A stretch of DNA of 64,000 nucleotides from Sulfuriflexus mobilis (GTDB lineage: Bacteria > Pseudomonadota > Gammaproteobacteria > AKS1): NCBI RefSeq assembly GCF_003967195.1, contig NZ_AP018725.1, positions 1,302,001 through 1,366,000 on the forward strand, given 5' to 3'. Within the stretch, counting starts at the first letter, position 1, and each line of letters starts with the position of its first letter. This document shows, piece after piece, positions 10,061-21,198 of the stretch. A program made the position numbers and the translations under genes. The notes beneath the pieces were generated by a model. That model was not told the origin of the DNA, ran no database searches, and saw nothing but the letters and a program-made list of their open reading frames with translations.

Positions 10061-10816
10061 ATGGCAAGACAGATTCTGGTAGCCGGAAACTGGAAAATGA
10101 ACGGTTCCCGAGACAGTGTTAAGGCATTGGTAGAAGGTATCAAGGCCGGTCTCGGCAAGGTCTCCAAGTCTGCCGTCACGATTTGTCCGTCCTATGTCTT
10201 TCTCGCCGATGTGCAGCCGATGATTGCGGGCACGGCGATTGGCCTGGGTGCCCAGAACCTTTCCACCGAGGCCGCAGGTGCCTTCACCGGTGAAATCTCC
10301 TCTGCCATGCTCAAGGACTTTGCCTGCCAGTCGGTCATTGTCGGTCACTCCGAGCGCCGCAGCCTGTACGGCGAAGACGATGCGCTGGTCGCCAAAAAGT
10401 ATGCCGTGGCCCGTGCCGCCGGTCTGACCCCGATTTTGTGTGTCGGTGAGACCCTGGAAGAACGCGAAAAGGGCATTACCGAAGAAGTCGTCGCCCGCCA
10501 GCTGGATGCCGTGATTGCACTGGAGGGTGTCGCAGCCCTGGCCGAGGGCGTGATCGCCTATGAGCCGGTCTGGGCGATTGGCACCGGTATGACCGCCAGC
10601 CCGGAACAGGCCCAGGACGTGCATGCCTTTATACGTGGTCGCATCGCCGAACGGGACGCCGGCATTGCCGACAAGGTACAGATCCTCTATGGCGGTAGCG
10701 TCAAGGGCTCGAATGCTGCAGAATTATTCTCCAAGCCCGACATTGATGGTGGGCTGATTGGTGGTGCATCGCTGGATGCTGAGGATTTCCTCAAGATCTG
10801 CTGTGCTGCGTCCTAA
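10061..10816 (+). CDS. tpiA: triosephosphate isomerase
   Basis: Interconverts dihydroxyacetone phosphate and glyceraldehyde-3-phosphate in glycolysis, gluconeogenesis and the Calvin cycle. The 251-residue chain has all active-site residues: N10 and K12 in GNWKMNG, catalytic H96 in VGHSERR, and E168 in AYEPVWAIGTG, followed by the GGSV phosphate loop. An in-frame start 36 bp upstream would add a non-conserved tail, whereas GAGGA sits seven bases before the chosen ATG. The tpiA-secG pair between glmM and tRNA-Leu matches Pseudomonas-type arrangements, not E. coli. Confidence 0.98.
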   Translation: MARQILVAGNWKMNGSRDSVKALVEGIKAGLGKVSKSAVTICPSYVFLADVQPMIAGTAIGLGAQNLSTEAAGAFTGEISSAMLKDFACQSVIVGHSERRSLYGEDDALVAKKYAVARAAGLTPILCVGETLEEREKGITEEVVARQLDAVIALEGVAALAEGVIAYEPVWAIGTGMTASPEQAQDVHAFIRGRIAERDAGIADKVQILYGGSVKGSNAAELFSKPDIDGGLIGGASLDAEDFLKICCAAS

Positions 10817-10829
10817 AGGCTGAGGGATT

Positions 10830-11234
10830 ATGTTCACAGTTATACTTGTAATTCATGTGTTTATCGCCATCGGCCTGGTTGGCCTGGTATTGATCCAGCA
10901 CGGCAAGGGTGCCGATGCCGGTGCCGCCTTTGGCAGCGGCTCGTCGGCCACGGTCTTTGGTAGCCAGGGTTCGGCGTCGTTTTTGACCCGCCTGACGGCG
11001 GTCCTGGCCACAGGTTTTTTCATTTCCAGCATGAGTCTGGCCTATTTCACCCGCGAGGCCGTCAGGGAAGGGCAGGAAGCGAATATCAGTATTCCGGCAG
11101 AAAAAACCGCCGCACCGGTTGTGCCAGATATTACCGAGATTCCGGCGATACCGCTGGATACGGATATCCCTGCTGTACCGGGGGCCAAGCTTGATAAGGC
11201 CGGCAGCCCGGACCCAACCCAAATCCCGGAGTAA
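10830..11234 (+). CDS. secG: preprotein translocase subunit SecG
   Basis: Small integral-membrane component of the SecYEG channel. The 134-residue protein has two hydrophobic segments (residues about 3-20 and 55-73) separated by the conserved cytoplasmic loop LVLIQHGKGADAGAAFGSGSSAT. The C-terminal ~60 residues are periplasmic or cytoplasmic tail, proline-rich and not conserved, making the protein longer than the 110 residues of E. coli SecG. It begins 13 bp after tpiA with GAGGGATT as ribosome site and precedes tRNA-Leu(GAG), as in E. coli secG-leuU. Confidence 0.97.
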   Translation: MFTVILVIHVFIAIGLVGLVLIQHGKGADAGAAFGSGSSATVFGSQGSASFLTRLTAVLATGFFISSMSLAYFTREAVREGQEANISIPAEKTAAPVVPDITEIPAIPLDTDIPAVPGAKLDKAGSPDPTQIPE

Positions 11235-11294
11235 AAACATTTCATTTCAGGTCCGCTATGTTCTGCAACATGGCGTACAATAGACCGCCTTTTT

Positions 11295-11379
11295 GCCGAT
11301 GTGGTGGAATTGGTAGACACGCCATCTTGAGGGGGTGGTGGGGAGACCCGTGCCGGTTCGAGTCCGGCCATCGGCACCA
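11295..11379 (+). tRNA. tRNA-Leu (anticodon GAG)
   Basis: An 85-nt class II tRNA. The acceptor stem pairs GCCGATG (11295-11301) with CATCGGC (11369-11375), followed by A and an encoded CCA. The anticodon stem CCATC/GGTGG holds the loop TTGAGGG with GAG at 11329-11331. A GGG-GAGA-CCC variable arm and the T arm GCCGG-TTCGAGT-CCGGC complete the fold. It reads CUC/CUU codons and is the counterpart of E. coli leuU downstream of secG. Confidence 0.98.
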
Positions 11380-11386
11380 TTCATAA

Positions 11387-11417
11387 GCGGTATCACTTTT
11401 AGTGATACCGTTTTTTT
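11387..11417 (+). terminator. rho-independent terminator after tRNA-Leu
   Basis: The perfect stem CGGTATCACT / AGTGATACCG with a TTT loop is followed by seven T residues. It ends the secG-tRNA-Leu transcript and isolates it from the nuo operon. Confidence 0.93.
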
Positions 11418-11478
11418 ATGACCATAAAAAAATGCGTCAAGCATCTGAAAATAAATAGAAAAACAGTTTCTGGCAAAC

Positions 11479-11507
11479 TTGACACAAATTTCCGTGCTCG
11501 CCATACT
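11479..11507 (+). promoter_or_regulatory. sigma70-type promoter for the nuo operon
   Basis: TTGACA at 11479-11484, a 17-bp spacer, then CATACT at 11502-11507 (4 of 6 matches to TATAAT). It lies 88 bp upstream of nuoA in the 177-bp gap after the tRNA-Leu terminator, so it is the natural start of the nuo transcript. Assigned by sequence match only. Confidence 0.6.
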
Positions 11508-11594
11508 GCCAATCGTTTTATAGTTAGACATAAGAACAATAAATGATGCGCTGTATGGGTTTTCGTCCGAATCTGTTGAAGGGGTCAAGGTTCC

Positions 11595-11951
11595 ATGCTT
11601 GAGAACTATCTGCCCGTTTTGATTTTTATTATCATCGGTGGCGCCGTTGGTGTCGTCATGCTCGCCCTGGGGTGGGTCATGGGGCCGAATCGTCCCGATG
11701 ATGAAAAGCTTTCCGCCTACGAGTGTGGTTTCGAGGCCTTTGAAGACTCGCGCATGAAGTTTGACGTGCGCTACTATCTCGTTGCCATCCTGTTTATTAT
11801 TTTCGATCTCGAGATTGCATTCCTGTTCCCCTGGGCGGTTGTGCTGGATCAACTCGGTTGGTTTGGTTTCAGTGCCATGGTCGTGTTTCTCGGTATTCTT
11901 GTCATTGGCTTTATCTATGAATGGAAGAAGGGGGCCCTCGAATGGGAATAG
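11595..11951 (+). CDS. nuoA: NADH-quinone oxidoreductase subunit A
   Basis: Membrane subunit of respiratory complex I. The 118-residue protein has three predicted membrane helices and the ND3 signature PYECGFE-like segment here as [25 protein letters not shown], with acidic residues in the second helix ([14 protein letters not shown]). It opens the operon with GAAGGGGTCAAGG as leader and overlaps nuoB by 10 bp. Confidence 0.98.
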   Translation: MLENYLPVLIFIIIGGAVGVVMLALGWVMGPNRPDDEKLSAYECGFEAFEDSRMKFDVRYYLVAILFIIFDLEIAFLFPWAVVLDQLGWFGFSAMVVFLGILVIGFIYEWKKGALEWE

Positions 11952-12421
11952 ACGGCGTATTTGAAAAGGGCTTTGCCACCACCTCGGCGGACAAACTAAT
12001 TAATTGGGCACGCACCGGTTCCTTGTGGCCGATGACCTTTGGTCTGGCCTGTTGTGCAGTGGAAATGATGCATGCCGCGGCCGCACGTTATGACCTGGAC
12101 CGCTTCGGTATTATCTTTCGCCCGAGCCCACGTCAGTCAGACGTGATGATCGTTGCCGGTACGCTGGTCAACAAGATGGCCCCAGCACTGCGTAAGGTCT
12201 ACGACCAGATGGCCGAGCCTCGCTGGGTGATCTCGATGGGCTCCTGCGCCAATGGCGGGGGTTATTACCATTATTCCTATTCGGTGGTACGTGGCTGTGA
12301 CCGTGTGGTGCCGGTTGATATTTATGTGCCGGGTTGCCCGCCGACTGCAGAGGCGCTTATTTACGGCATTATGCAGTTACAAAACAAGATCAAGCGCACT
12401 AACACGATTGCGCGCACTTAA
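11942..12421 (+). CDS. nuoB: NADH-quinone oxidoreductase subunit B
   Basis: Peripheral-arm subunit that carries the terminal 4Fe-4S cluster N2, which passes electrons to quinone. The 159-residue protein has all four cluster residues: C37 and C38 in [11 protein letters not shown]102 in MGSCANGGG and C132 in VPGCPPT. The chosen ATG gives [11 protein letters not shown] and has GAAGAAGGGGG upstream; an ATG 21 bp earlier would lie deeper inside nuoA and is less likely. It works next to NuoC and NuoD. Confidence 0.98.
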   Translation: MGIDGVFEKGFATTSADKLINWARTGSLWPMTFGLACCAVEMMHAAAARYDLDRFGIIFRPSPRQSDVMIVAGTLVNKMAPALRKVYDQMAEPRWVISMGSCANGGGYYHYSYSVVRGCDRVVPVDIYVPGCPPTAEALIYGIMQLQNKIKRTNTIART

Positions 12422-12441
12422 TATTATAAAGAGTCTATTTC

Positions 12442-13185
12442 ATGAGTGAAGACACGACTGAAATTGAAACGGCAGCTGAAGATGTCGTGGCGCCGTCTGC
12501 GCTACAGGTATTCGCCGACAGTCTGCTGGAACGTTTTGCCGAAGAGTCCGTAAAGGTGACGCTGGCATTGCGTGAAGTGACACTCGAAGTGCCGCGTCAG
12601 CACCTGTTAAGTGTCTGCACGGCGCTGCGTGATGAGCCTGATTTTGCCTTTGCCCAGTTGATCGATGTCTGTGGTGTTGATTACAGCGATTATGGACAGG
12701 TCGAGTGGGAAACCAATTACGCCACCGGCAGTGGTTTCAGTCGTGGTGTCGTGACAGACGAGCCCCGCGAGGCCCGGTGGCAGGGTGAACGTTTCGCCGC
12801 TGTTTATCACCTGATTTCCTACAAGCATAATCGCCGCCTGCGTATACGTTGCTTCGTCGACGATGACCTGCCGGTTGTCGATTCGGTGGTACCAATCTGG
12901 AACGGTGCCAACTGGTTTGAACGTGAGGCCTTTGACCTGTTTGGCATCATGTTTGAAGGGCATCCGGACCTGCGTCGCATCCTTACTGACTATGGCTTTG
13001 TCGGCCATCCGTTCCGCAAGGATTTCCCACTGATTGGTGAAGTGGAAATGTGTTATGACCCAGACAAAAAACGTGTTGTTTACCAGCCGGTAAGCATCGA
13101 ACCACGCGTGCTCGTTCCGCGTGTTATTCGCAGTGAACACCTGCATGGCGTCGATGATGCCGGCAATGATGTAGCGGAAGGCTGA
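12442..13185 (+). CDS. nuoC: NADH-quinone oxidoreductase subunit C
   Basis: Peripheral-arm subunit (30-kDa type). The conserved core is seen as [49 protein letters not shown] and [27 protein letters not shown]. The first ~35 residues are acidic and non-conserved. It is a free-standing gene, not fused to NuoD as in E. coli, and ends two bases before nuoD. Confidence 0.98.
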   Translation: MSEDTTEIETAAEDVVAPSALQVFADSLLERFAEESVKVTLALREVTLEVPRQHLLSVCTALRDEPDFAFAQLIDVCGVDYSDYGQVEWETNYATGSGFSRGVVTDEPREARWQGERFAAVYHLISYKHNRRLRIRCFVDDDLPVVDSVVPIWNGANWFEREAFDLFGIMFEGHPDLRRILTDYGFVGHPFRKDFPLIGEVEMCYDPDKKRVVYQPVSIEPRVLVPRVIRSEHLHGVDDAGNDVAEG

Positions 13186-13187
13186 AC

Positions 13188-14441
13188 ATGCCAGAAATTC
13201 GTAACTACACACTGAACTTTGGTCCGCAGCATCCGGCGGCACACGGCGTATTGCGTCTGGTGCTGGAACTGGATGGTGAGGTGGTGCAGCGTGCCGACCC
13301 GCATGTGGGCCTGTTGCATCGTGGTACCGAGAAACTCGCCGAGAGCAAGCCTTTTAACCAGAGCATTGGTTACATGGACCGTCTCGACTACGTATCCATG
13401 ATGTGTAACGAGCATGGCTATGTCCTGGCGATTGAAAAACTGCTTGGCATTCAGGCCCCGGAACGTGCGCAATATATCCGCGTTATGTTCGACGAGATCA
13501 CCCGCATTCTGAATCATCTGATGTGGCTGGGTACACATGCTCTCGATATCGGTGCGATGACCCTGTTCCTGTATTGTTTTCGTGAGCGTGAAGACCTGAT
13601 GGATTGCTACGAGGCCGTTTCCGGTGCGCGTATGCATGCGACCTACTATCGCCCGGGCGGTGTTTACCGTGACCTGCCTGATGTGATGCCGAAGTACCGC
13701 GAATCCAAGTGGCACAATGAATCTGATGTGTCTCGCATGAACGAGGCACGTAGTGGTGGTCTGATCGACTTTATTGAAGACTTCACTGATCGCTTTCCCG
13801 GTCTGGTGGATGAATACGAAACTCTGTTGACCGATAACCGTATCTGGAAACAGCGTACCGTCGGTATTGCCGAGGTCTCTGCTGAGCGCGCACTGCAACT
13901 GGGCTTTACCGGGCCGATGCTGCGCGGCTCGGGTATTGAGTGGGACCTGCGCAAGAAACAACCTTACGAAGTTTACGACAGGATGCATTTTGATATTCCA
14001 GTGGGTCGCAACGGTGACTGTTATGACCGTTACCTGGTACGCGTTGAGGAGATGCGTCAGTCCAACCGTATTATCAAACAGTGTATTGACTGGCTGCGCA
14101 TGAACCCCGGTCCAGTCATGATCGACGATCACAAATACACTACGCCGCCACGTGCCGATATGAAGGGTGATATGGAATCCCTGATTCATCACTTCAAACT
14201 TTCTACTGAGGGTTACTGTGTGCCTGCCGGTGAGGCCTATGCCGCCATCGAGCATCCGAAGGGTGAATTTGGTTGCTATATCGTTTCTGATGGTGCCAAC
14301 AAGCCATACCGCCTCAAGGTACGCGCACCGGGCTTTGCGCACCTCTCGGCCATGGATGAGATGGTTAAGGGGCATATGATTGCAGACGTGGTGTCTGTTA
14401 TCGGTACCATGGATATTGTATTCGGAGAGATTGACCGCTAA
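13188..14441 (+). CDS. nuoD: NADH-quinone oxidoreductase subunit D
   Basis: 49-kDa-type subunit lining the quinone-binding cavity, related to the large subunit of NiFe hydrogenases. The 417-residue protein shows [50 protein letters not shown] and the C-terminal [31 protein letters not shown], as expected. The stop TAA shares its last base with the nuoE ATG. Confidence 0.98.
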   Translation: MPEIRNYTLNFGPQHPAAHGVLRLVLELDGEVVQRADPHVGLLHRGTEKLAESKPFNQSIGYMDRLDYVSMMCNEHGYVLAIEKLLGIQAPERAQYIRVMFDEITRILNHLMWLGTHALDIGAMTLFLYCFREREDLMDCYEAVSGARMHATYYRPGGVYRDLPDVMPKYRESKWHNESDVSRMNEARSGGLIDFIEDFTDRFPGLVDEYETLLTDNRIWKQRTVGIAEVSAERALQLGFTGPMLRGSGIEWDLRKKQPYEVYDRMHFDIPVGRNGDCYDRYLVRVEEMRQSNRIIKQCIDWLRMNPGPVMIDDHKYTTPPRADMKGDMESLIHHFKLSTEGYCVPAGEAYAAIEHPKGEFGCYIVSDGANKPYRLKVRAPGFAHLSAMDEMVKGHMIADVVSVIGTMDIVFGEIDR

Positions 14442-14947
14442 TGGCCGGAATGAACATACAAGCGAGCGCGCGCCTGTCTGCGGAAGTGCGCCGGGAAATC
14501 GATCATTGGTTAAGCAAGTACCCCGCGGAGCATCGCCAGTCTGCCGTGATCCCGGCCTTGACCGCCGCACAGGAACATAACAAGGGTTACCTGAGTAATG
14601 AGCTCATGGATGCAGTGGCCGATTACCTGGGTATCTCCCGTGTGACCACCTATGAAGTGGCGACGTTTTACTCGATGTATAACCGTGAACCGGTGGGCAA
14701 ATACGTGATCAATATTTGCACAAATATTTCCTGCATGTTGATGGGTTCTGACACGGTCGTTGGCCACCTGGAAAATAAGCTGGGTATAAAGCTGGGCGAA
14801 ACGACGGCAGACGGCAGGTTCACACTGAAAATAGAAGAAGAATGCCTGGCGGCCTGTGCCGGCGGCCCGATGATGGCGATTAACGGCCATTATTATGAAA
14901 AATTATCACCGGCCCGGCTGGATGAGATTCTGGACGGCCTGGAATAA
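14441..14947 (+). CDS. nuoE: NADH-quinone oxidoreductase subunit E
   Basis: 24-kDa thioredoxin-fold subunit holding 2Fe-2S cluster N1a beside NuoF. The 168-residue protein contains the four ligand cysteines in ICTNISCMLMG (C-x4-C) and EECLAACAGGPMM (C-x3-C), and the helical N-terminus LTAAQEHNKGYLSNELMDAVA. The ATG at 14441 overlaps the nuoD stop by one base; a second ATG at 14450 is possible and would shorten the protein by three residues. Confidence 0.97.
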   Translation: MAGMNIQASARLSAEVRREIDHWLSKYPAEHRQSAVIPALTAAQEHNKGYLSNELMDAVADYLGISRVTTYEVATFYSMYNREPVGKYVINICTNISCMLMGSDTVVGHLENKLGIKLGETTADGRFTLKIEEECLAACAGGPMMAINGHYYEKLSPARLDEILDGLE

Positions 14948-14995
14948 AACGGAAATGGTCGCGATGTTGACGATAACTGTTGGAGAGATAAGCTG

Positions 14996-16291
14996 ATGGC
15001 AAACCAGGTTTGCTTCACGACAATGCAATTCGACAAACCCTGGACACTTGAGAACTATATCAAGACCGGTGGTTACCAGGCATTGAAAAAAGTCCTCGTC
15101 GACAAGATGAGCCAGGAAGACGTGATCGAAACGGTCAAGGCCTCGGCGCTGCGCGGTCGTGGTGGTGCGGGTTTCTCTACCGGCCTGAAGTGGAGTTTCA
15201 TGCCGCGCACGGCACCGGTCGACAAGTATATCGTTTGTAACTCGGATGAAAGTGAGCCGGGTACCTGTAAGGACCGTGACATCCTGCGTTATAACCCGCA
15301 TGCCGTGATCGAGGGCATGATCATCGGCGCCTATGCCATTGGTGCGAAGGCCGGTTATAACTATCTGCGTGGTGAGTTCCATCACGAACCCTTTGAGCGC
15401 TTCGAAGAAGCGCTCAAAGAAGCCTATGAGGCCGGTTACTTGGGTAAGGATATCCTCGGTTCGGGTTTTGATTTTGACCTGTATGCCCACCTCGGTGCCG
15501 GCGCCTATATCTGTGGTGAAGAGACCGCCTTGCTCGAGTCACTCGAAGGCAAGAAGGGCCAGCCACGCTTCAAGCCGCCGTTCCCGGCCAACTTTGGCCT
15601 GTATGGCAAACCGACCACGATCAACAACACCGAGACCCTGGCCTCGATACCGGTGATTATCCGTAACGGTGCCGAGTGGTTTCTGAACCTGGGTAAACCC
15701 AATAATGGCGGCGAAAAGCTGTTCAGCATATCCGGTCACGTCAACAAGCCGGGCAACTTCGAGATCCCACTGGGTACCCCCTTTAGTGAGCTGCTGGAAA
15801 TGGCCGGTGGAGTGCGCAACGGTCACCAGATCAAGGCCGTGATCCCGGGCGGCTCATCCATGCCGGTACTGCCGGGCGATGTCATGATGGGTCTGGATAT
15901 GGATTATGACTCTATCCAGAAGGCCGGTTCCTATCTGGGCTCCGGTGCCGTGATCGTCATGGATGAAACCACCTGCATGGTCAAGGCACTGTTACGGCTG
16001 TCGCGTTTCTATTATATGGAGTCATGTGGCCAGTGTACGCCGTGCCGTGAGGGTACCGGCTGGATGTACCGCGTGCTGGAAAGAATCGAAAATGGGCAGG
16101 GCCGCCCCGAGGACCTGGAATTGCTCGAGTCTGCCGCCGGTCAGATCGCCGGCCATACGATTTGCGCCTTCGGTGAAGCTGCCGCCTGGCCGGTGCAGAG
16201 TTTCCTCAAACACTTCCGTGAAGAATTTGAATACCATATCACGCACAAGCGTTGCATGGTCGATGCCATGGGTAGAGGGGCTGCGGCATGA
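14996..16291 (+). CDS. nuoF: NADH-quinone oxidoreductase subunit F
   Basis: 51-kDa subunit: binds NADH and FMN and holds 4Fe-4S cluster N3. The 431-residue protein has [13 protein letters not shown] (FMN/NADH loop), [16 protein letters not shown], the [19 protein letters not shown] segment and the cluster motif [14 protein letters not shown] near residue 345, plus the distal cysteine in [22 protein letters not shown] precedes the ATG. It overlaps nuoG by ATGA. Confidence 0.98.
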   Translation: MANQVCFTTMQFDKPWTLENYIKTGGYQALKKVLVDKMSQEDVIETVKASALRGRGGAGFSTGLKWSFMPRTAPVDKYIVCNSDESEPGTCKDRDILRYNPHAVIEGMIIGAYAIGAKAGYNYLRGEFHHEPFERFEEALKEAYEAGYLGKDILGSGFDFDLYAHLGAGAYICGEETALLESLEGKKGQPRFKPPFPANFGLYGKPTTINNTETLASIPVIIRNGAEWFLNLGKPNNGGEKLFSISGHVNKPGNFEIPLGTPFSELLEMAGGVRNGHQIKAVIPGGSSMPVLPGDVMMGLDMDYDSIQKAGSYLGSGAVIVMDETTCMVKALLRLSRFYYMESCGQCTPCREGTGWMYRVLERIENGQGRPEDLELLESAAGQIAGHTICAFGEAAAWPVQSFLKHFREEFEYHITHKRCMVDAMGRGAAA

Positions 16292-18669
16292 GTGCAAAAC
16301 CTGAAATCAGCGCGGAAGACATGGTTACCATCGAGATTGATGGCGTCAGCATGCAGGCGCGCAAGGGCGCGATGATCATTCACGCCGCTGACGATTCGAA
16401 TATTTATATCCCGCGTTTCTGTTACCACAAGAAACTGCCTATCGCGGCCAATTGCCGTATGTGTCTGGTCGAGGTCGCAAATGTGCCTAAGCCCTTGCCG
16501 GCCTGTGCGACACCGGTTGCCGAAGGCATGAAGGTCTTTACCCGTTCTGCGTTTGCGAAGAAGGCACAGAAGGCCGTGATGGAGTTTCTGCTCATCAATC
16601 ACCCGCTGGATTGCCCGATTTGTGATCAGGGTGGTGAGTGCGAGCTGCAGGATATCGCCATGGGTTATGGTGGCAGTTCTTCGCGTTTTACTGAAGGTAA
16701 GCGCGTGGTACAGGACAAAAACATCGGCCCGTTAATTGCGACCGAAATGACGCGCTGCATCCATTGCACCCGTTGTATCCGCACGCTCGAGCTGGTCAAC
16801 GGTGAAAGTGAACTGGGTGCCATGAACCGTGGTAACCGCACCACGATTGGCACCTACATCGAGCGCAGTGTGAATTCGGAAATGTCTGGCAACGTCATTG
16901 ATGTTTGCCCGGTCGGTGCGCTGACGGCGAAGCCTTCGCGCTTCGCGGCACGTGCCTGGGAAATGCGCGCGCATAACAGTATCGCCGCCCATGACTGTGT
17001 CGGCTCCAACATCAGTGTGCATACCTATAATAATAAGGCAGTGCGTACTGTCCCGGATGAAAACGAGGCCGTTAATGAGGTCTGGTTGTCTGACCGTGAC
17101 CGTTATGCCTATGCAGGCCTGAATAGCACTACACGCCTGACCACACCGATGATTAAGGTCGGTGCTGAATGGCAGGAGATTGATTGGAATACCGCCCTCG
17201 ATGAGGTTGTCACCGGCCTGCGTGATCAGAGTGAGGCTATCGGTTGCCTGGTTTCGCCCAATGCCACGACTGAAGAGGCCTTCCTTGCACAACGTCTGCT
17301 GCGTGGCCTGGGTAGTCAGAATATTGATCATCGTCTTGGTCAGCAGGACTTTAGTGACGATGGCAGGTTGCCACTGGTACAAAGCCTGGGCTGTGGGGTC
17401 GATGCCCTCGAATCCGTTAATGCCGCGCTGCTGATCGGTTCGAATATTCGTCATGACCAACCGATTGCCTCGCACCGGCTGCGCAAGGCCGTTGCCAAGG
17501 GTGGGCAATTGATGTTGTTGAATCATGTTGATTACGACATGAACTATCCGCTTGCAGAAAAGATCATTACCAGTCCTTCAACCATGACGACCGAGTTGGC
17601 CGCTATCGTCAAGGCCATGCTGGAGACCACGCAGGAGTCTGCGCCGCCGGGACTGGCCGCACTGATTGATTCGGTGAGCGTTACCGATACCCATCGCGCC
17701 ATCGCCGATCATCTGAAGACGGCGGAAAACGCCAGTGTCATTATTGGTATGCAGGCAATGGCCATGCCAAACCTTTCAACGCTGCGTGCACTGGCTGCCT
17801 TGCTGGCACGCCTGGCCGATGCCAGCTTCGGTTACCTGCCGCGCGGCGCCAATAGTAGCGGTGCCAGCCTGGCCGGGGCCTTGCCCTACACCGATGCCGG
17901 TGGTCAGGGTCAATACAGTGGCCTTAATGCCGTAGAGATGATGAAGGCAAAACTGTCTGCCTATGTGTTGCTGAATGTTGAGCCAGAGTTAGATTGTATT
18001 GACCCGGCACAGGCACGCCGCGCACTGGCAAATGCCAACTTTGTGGTCTGCATGACACCTTTTGTTAGTGATGCGATGCGGGAGTATGCAAATGTCCTGC
18101 TACCGACAGCACCATCAACAGAAACCTCCGGTACCTTTGTTAATGCCAGTGGTCGCTGGCAACGTTTTGCTGCGGCTTGTGCACCTCGTGGCGAGACGCG
18201 CCCGGCATGGAAGGTACTGCGTGTGCTCGGCAATCTGTGTGAGCTGAGTGGTTTTGAATACCTGTCTTCAGAAGAGGTGCGTGCCGAGGTTGAACGTGAG
18301 ACCAATGCGGTGACCCTGGATAACCAAATAGAATGGCGGTGCCCGGCAGGACTCGCCAGTGCTGATGAGTTGGTGCGTATTGGTGATATGCCGATCTATG
18401 GCATCGACAATGTTGTGCGCCGTGCGGCGGCACTGCAAAACACCATTCATGCCGCCAGCGAATCGGCTGCCATGAATGCGGCCACCGCCAAACAGCTGGG
18501 TGTAGGCGACGCGTCACGCATTGTCCTGACTCAGGGTGATGATGAAGTCTCAGTCGAGTTAATGGTCGACGAGTGTGTTCCGAATAACTGTGTCATGTTG
18601 GCAGCGTCGAGTGCTGCGAGCAGTCAGCTTGGTGCGCCATACCAGGCTGTGACAATAACAAAAGATTAA
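16288..18669 (+). CDS. nuoG: NADH-quinone oxidoreductase subunit G
   Basis: 75-kDa subunit carrying the electron-wire clusters. The N-terminal ferredoxin domain has [15 protein letters not shown] (2Fe-2S N1b), followed by [29 protein letters not shown] and [10 protein letters not shown] for clusters N4 and N5. The rest is a molybdopterin-oxidoreductase-like domain without catalytic cofactor function. At 793 residues it is shorter than E. coli NuoG (about 908) and resembles alpha-/beta-proteobacterial forms. The start overlaps the nuoF stop by four bases. Confidence 0.98.
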   Translation: MSAKPEISAEDMVTIEIDGVSMQARKGAMIIHAADDSNIYIPRFCYHKKLPIAANCRMCLVEVANVPKPLPACATPVAEGMKVFTRSAFAKKAQKAVMEFLLINHPLDCPICDQGGECELQDIAMGYGGSSSRFTEGKRVVQDKNIGPLIATEMTRCIHCTRCIRTLELVNGESELGAMNRGNRTTIGTYIERSVNSEMSGNVIDVCPVGALTAKPSRFAARAWEMRAHNSIAAHDCVGSNISVHTYNNKAVRTVPDENEAVNEVWLSDRDRYAYAGLNSTTRLTTPMIKVGAEWQEIDWNTALDEVVTGLRDQSEAIGCLVSPNATTEEAFLAQRLLRGLGSQNIDHRLGQQDFSDDGRLPLVQSLGCGVDALESVNAALLIGSNIRHDQPIASHRLRKAVAKGGQLMLLNHVDYDMNYPLAEKIITSPSTMTTELAAIVKAMLETTQESAPPGLAALIDSVSVTDTHRAIADHLKTAENASVIIGMQAMAMPNLSTLRALAALLARLADASFGYLPRGANSSGASLAGALPYTDAGGQGQYSGLNAVEMMKAKLSAYVLLNVEPELDCIDPAQARRALANANFVVCMTPFVSDAMREYANVLLPTAPSTETSGTFVNASGRWQRFAAACAPRGETRPAWKVLRVLGNLCELSGFEYLSSEEVRAEVERETNAVTLDNQIEWRCPAGLASADELVRIGDMPIYGIDNVVRRAAALQNTIHAASESAAMNAATAKQLGVGDASRIVLTQGDDEVSVELMVDECVPNNCVMLAASSAASSQLGAPYQAVTITKD

Positions 18670-18680
18670 CGGGCGAGACG

Positions 18681-19763
18681 ATGCTTGAATTCCTGAATAC
18701 AAGTTGGCAGTGGGTGGTTTCAATCTGGAATATTTTGCCGCTGGCGGTCCAGATCGTGATTGAGATCGTGGCCCTGATGGTGCCACTGATGCTCAGTGTT
18801 GCTTACCTGACCCTGGCCGAGCGCAAGATTATTGGTTATATGCAGGTGCGTGTCGGTCCGCACAAGGTTGGCCCGCACTGGCTGCAACCGATTGCCGATG
18901 CCTGTAAGTTGATCTTCAAGGAGATCATCATCCCGGCCAGGGCCAATAAATTCCTGTTCCTGTTTGCACCGATTATCTCCCTGGCCACGGCGCTGGCGGC
19001 CTGGGCGGTGATCCCCTTGAGTACCACACTGGGTATTGCCGATAACGTTAATGCCGGTCTGTTGTATGTGTTGGCCATCACCTCACTGGGTGTCTATGGC
19101 GTCATTATCGCCGGTTGGTCATCGAATTCGAAGTACGCCTTTCTCGGTGCGATGCGTTCATCAGCGCAGATCGTCTCCTATGAAATTGCCATGGGTTTTG
19201 CCCTGGTCGGTGTGCTCATGGCGGCGGGTAGCCTGAACCTGCGTGAAATCGTTGAGGCGCAGCAGGGCAATATATTTACCTGGTTCTGGGTACCTTTGTT
19301 CCCGTTGTTCATTGTGTATTTTATTTCCGGTGTCGCCGAGACCAACCGTGCGCCGTTTGATGTCGCCGAAGGCGAGTCAGAGATCGTTGCCGGATTCCAC
19401 GTTGAGTATTCGGGCATGGCCTTTGCCGTGTTCTTCCTCGCTGAATACGCCAACATGATCCTGATCGGCGCCCTGACTACGATTATGTTTGCTGGCGGCT
19501 GGTACTCGCCATTCAGTGGACTGGATTGGCTTTCAAACATTCCTTATTTAGGTGCCTTTCTCACCTATGATGGTATTCACTGGTTTATCCTGAAGACCGC
19601 CTTCTTCATGATCTTCTTCTTATGGTTCCGTGCCACCTTCCCGCGTTATCGCTATGACCAGATCATGCGCCTCGGCTGGAAGGTGTTTATTCCTATTACT
19701 ATTGTCTGGCTACTGGTCGTGGGTGTTCTCATCCTCGGCCAGGTCGGGCCATGGTTTGATTAA
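18681..19763 (+). CDS. nuoH: NADH-quinone oxidoreductase subunit H
   Basis: Membrane subunit (ND1) joining the peripheral and membrane arms and forming the quinone tunnel entrance. The 360-residue protein has about eight hydrophobic helices and the hallmark loops [43 protein letters not shown], the acidic [20 protein letters not shown] and [20 protein letters not shown]. It starts 11 bp after nuoG. Confidence 0.98.
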   Translation: MLEFLNTSWQWVVSIWNILPLAVQIVIEIVALMVPLMLSVAYLTLAERKIIGYMQVRVGPHKVGPHWLQPIADACKLIFKEIIIPARANKFLFLFAPIISLATALAAWAVIPLSTTLGIADNVNAGLLYVLAITSLGVYGVIIAGWSSNSKYAFLGAMRSSAQIVSYEIAMGFALVGVLMAAGSLNLREIVEAQQGNIFTWFWVPLFPLFIVYFISGVAETNRAPFDVAEGESEIVAGFHVEYSGMAFAVFFLAEYANMILIGALTTIMFAGGWYSPFSGLDWLSNIPYLGAFLTYDGIHWFILKTAFFMIFFLWFRATFPRYRYDQIMRLGWKVFIPITIVWLLVVGVLILGQVGPWFD

Positions 19764-19775
19764 GAGGGTATGCCG

Positions 19776-20267
19776 ATGATCAATTCCATGAAAAAAGTCT
19801 TCAAGAGCCTGTTTCTTACCGAACTGCTGAAGGGTATGGGTTTGACCGGGCGTTATTACTTCCGCAAGAAGTTTACACTTTATTATCCGGAAGAAAAAAC
19901 CCCACAGTCGGCCCGTTTCCGTGGCCTGCATGCTCAGCGTCGTTATGAGAACGGTGAAGAGCGTTGCATCGCCTGCAAACTGTGCGAAGCCGTTTGTCCG
20001 GCAGTGGCCATTACCATCGAATCAGCCGAACGTGATGACGGCTCGCGCCGCACCACGCGTTATGACATCGACCTGTTCAAATGCATCTATTGCGGTTTTT
20101 GTGAAGAGGCCTGCCCGGTGGATGCGATTGTCGAGACCCGTCACCTTGAATACCACTTCGAGAACCGTGGCGAGAACATCATGACCAAGGAAAAATTGCT
20201 GCGTAATGGCGATATGTACGAATCTGAAATCGCCGCCGACCGCGCCCAAGACGCGGCATACCGTTGA
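19776..20267 (+). CDS. nuoI: NADH-quinone oxidoreductase subunit I
   Basis: Ferredoxin-like 23-kDa subunit with two 4Fe-4S clusters (N6a, N6b) that lead to N2. The motifs are [16 protein letters not shown] and [16 protein letters not shown], preceded by [23 protein letters not shown]-type text split across residues 33-55. The N-terminal amphipathic helix [15 protein letters not shown] lies on the membrane. ATG 19776 is chosen over 19770 because AGAGGG then has a seven-base spacer instead of one. Confidence 0.96.
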   Translation: MINSMKKVFKSLFLTELLKGMGLTGRYYFRKKFTLYYPEEKTPQSARFRGLHAQRRYENGEERCIACKLCEAVCPAVAITIESAERDDGSRRTTRYDIDLFKCIYCGFCEEACPVDAIVETRHLEYHFENRGENIMTKEKLLRNGDMYESEIAADRAQDAAYR

Positions 20268-20279
20268 GGTTGATAAAGA

Positions 20280-20888
20280 ATGTCAATTGAGCAACTAACA
20301 TTTTATGTCTTCGCCACCATCCTGGTGTTTGCGGCGATTATGGTGATCACGGTGCGTAACCCGGTGCATGCCTCGTTGTTTCTAGTGGTGGCGTTCTTTA
20401 ACAGCGCAGTGTTGTGGTTGTTACTGGAAGCAGAGTTCCTTGCCATTACCCTGGTGCTGGTCTACGTCGGCGCGGTCATGGTCCTGTTCTTGTTCGTGAT
20501 CATGATGCTGGATATTAACATCGCCCGCCTGCGTGAAGGGTTTGCCAAATACCTGCCGGTTGCCGCGGTGGTAGCGGTGATCATGGCCGTTGAAATGGTC
20601 TTTGTTGTCGGCCCGGGGAATTTCGGTCTCGAACAGTTTGCCGAGCCGGCCCGGCATGCGGCAGATTACAGCAATACCAAGCAACTGGGCAGTGTGCTCT
20701 ACACGGTTTACCTGTATCCGTTTGAGATCGCCGCTGCCATCCTGCTGGTGGCGATTGTTGCCGCGATTGCGCTGACCCTGCGTCGCCGTCCGGGTACACG
20801 CCATCAGCAAATTGATAAACAAGTAGCCGTTCGTGCTGCCGATCGTCTTCGCATTGTGAAGATGGATACCGAGAAGCCGGTGGAGTAG
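20280..20888 (+). CDS. nuoJ: NADH-quinone oxidoreductase subunit J
   Basis: Membrane subunit (ND6) with five predicted helices. The conserved helix carrying a pi-bulge is seen as EFLAITLVLVYVGAVMVLFLFVIMML; the N-terminus FATILVFAAIMVITVRNPVHASLFLV is typical. The 202-residue length is normal. It ends three bases before nuoK. Confidence 0.97.
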   Translation: MSIEQLTFYVFATILVFAAIMVITVRNPVHASLFLVVAFFNSAVLWLLLEAEFLAITLVLVYVGAVMVLFLFVIMMLDINIARLREGFAKYLPVAAVVAVIMAVEMVFVVGPGNFGLEQFAEPARHAADYSNTKQLGSVLYTVYLYPFEIAAAILLVAIVAAIALTLRRRPGTRHQQIDKQVAVRAADRLRIVKMDTEKPVE

Positions 20889-20891
20889 GGC

Positions 20892-21197
20892 ATGATACCT
20901 CTTTCAAATTATTTAATTGTTGGTGCGATCCTGTTCTGCCTGTCGGTGGCGGGTATTTTCATTAATCGCAAGAACATCATCATTCTACTCATGGCCATCG
21001 AACTGATGTTGCTCGCCGTGAATATGAACTTTATTGCCTTCTCGCATTATCTTGGTGATATCGCCGGGCAGGTATTTGTGTTCTTTATCCTGACGGTGGC
21101 GGCCGCCGAGGCTGCGATTGGCCTGGCTATCCTGGTGGTGCTGTTCCGTAATCGACGCACGATTAACGTCGATGACGTAAGTGAAATGAAGGGCTGA
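20892..21197 (+). CDS. nuoK: NADH-quinone oxidoreductase subunit K
   Basis: ND4L-type subunit of 101 residues with three membrane helices. It keeps the two buried glutamates of the proton path, in [19 protein letters not shown] and [19 protein letters not shown]. The stop TGA ends one base before the nuoL ATG. Confidence 0.98.
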   Translation: MIPLSNYLIVGAILFCLSVAGIFINRKNIIILLMAIELMLLAVNMNFIAFSHYLGDIAGQVFVFFILTVAAAEAAIGLAILVVLFRNRRTINVDDVSEMKG

Positions 21198-21198
21198 T

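Noticed and set aside
11295-11379. tRNA-Leu as an integration site for a genomic island
   Set aside because: No integrase, no duplicated tRNA 3' end and no other mobility gene was seen between 11380 and 31622; genes there are core respiratory functions.
13080-14570. A long open frame of 496 codons on the minus strand
   Set aside because: It lies wholly antisense to nuoD and the ends of nuoC and nuoE, which match complex I subunits along their lengths. Its translation shows no recognisable domain.
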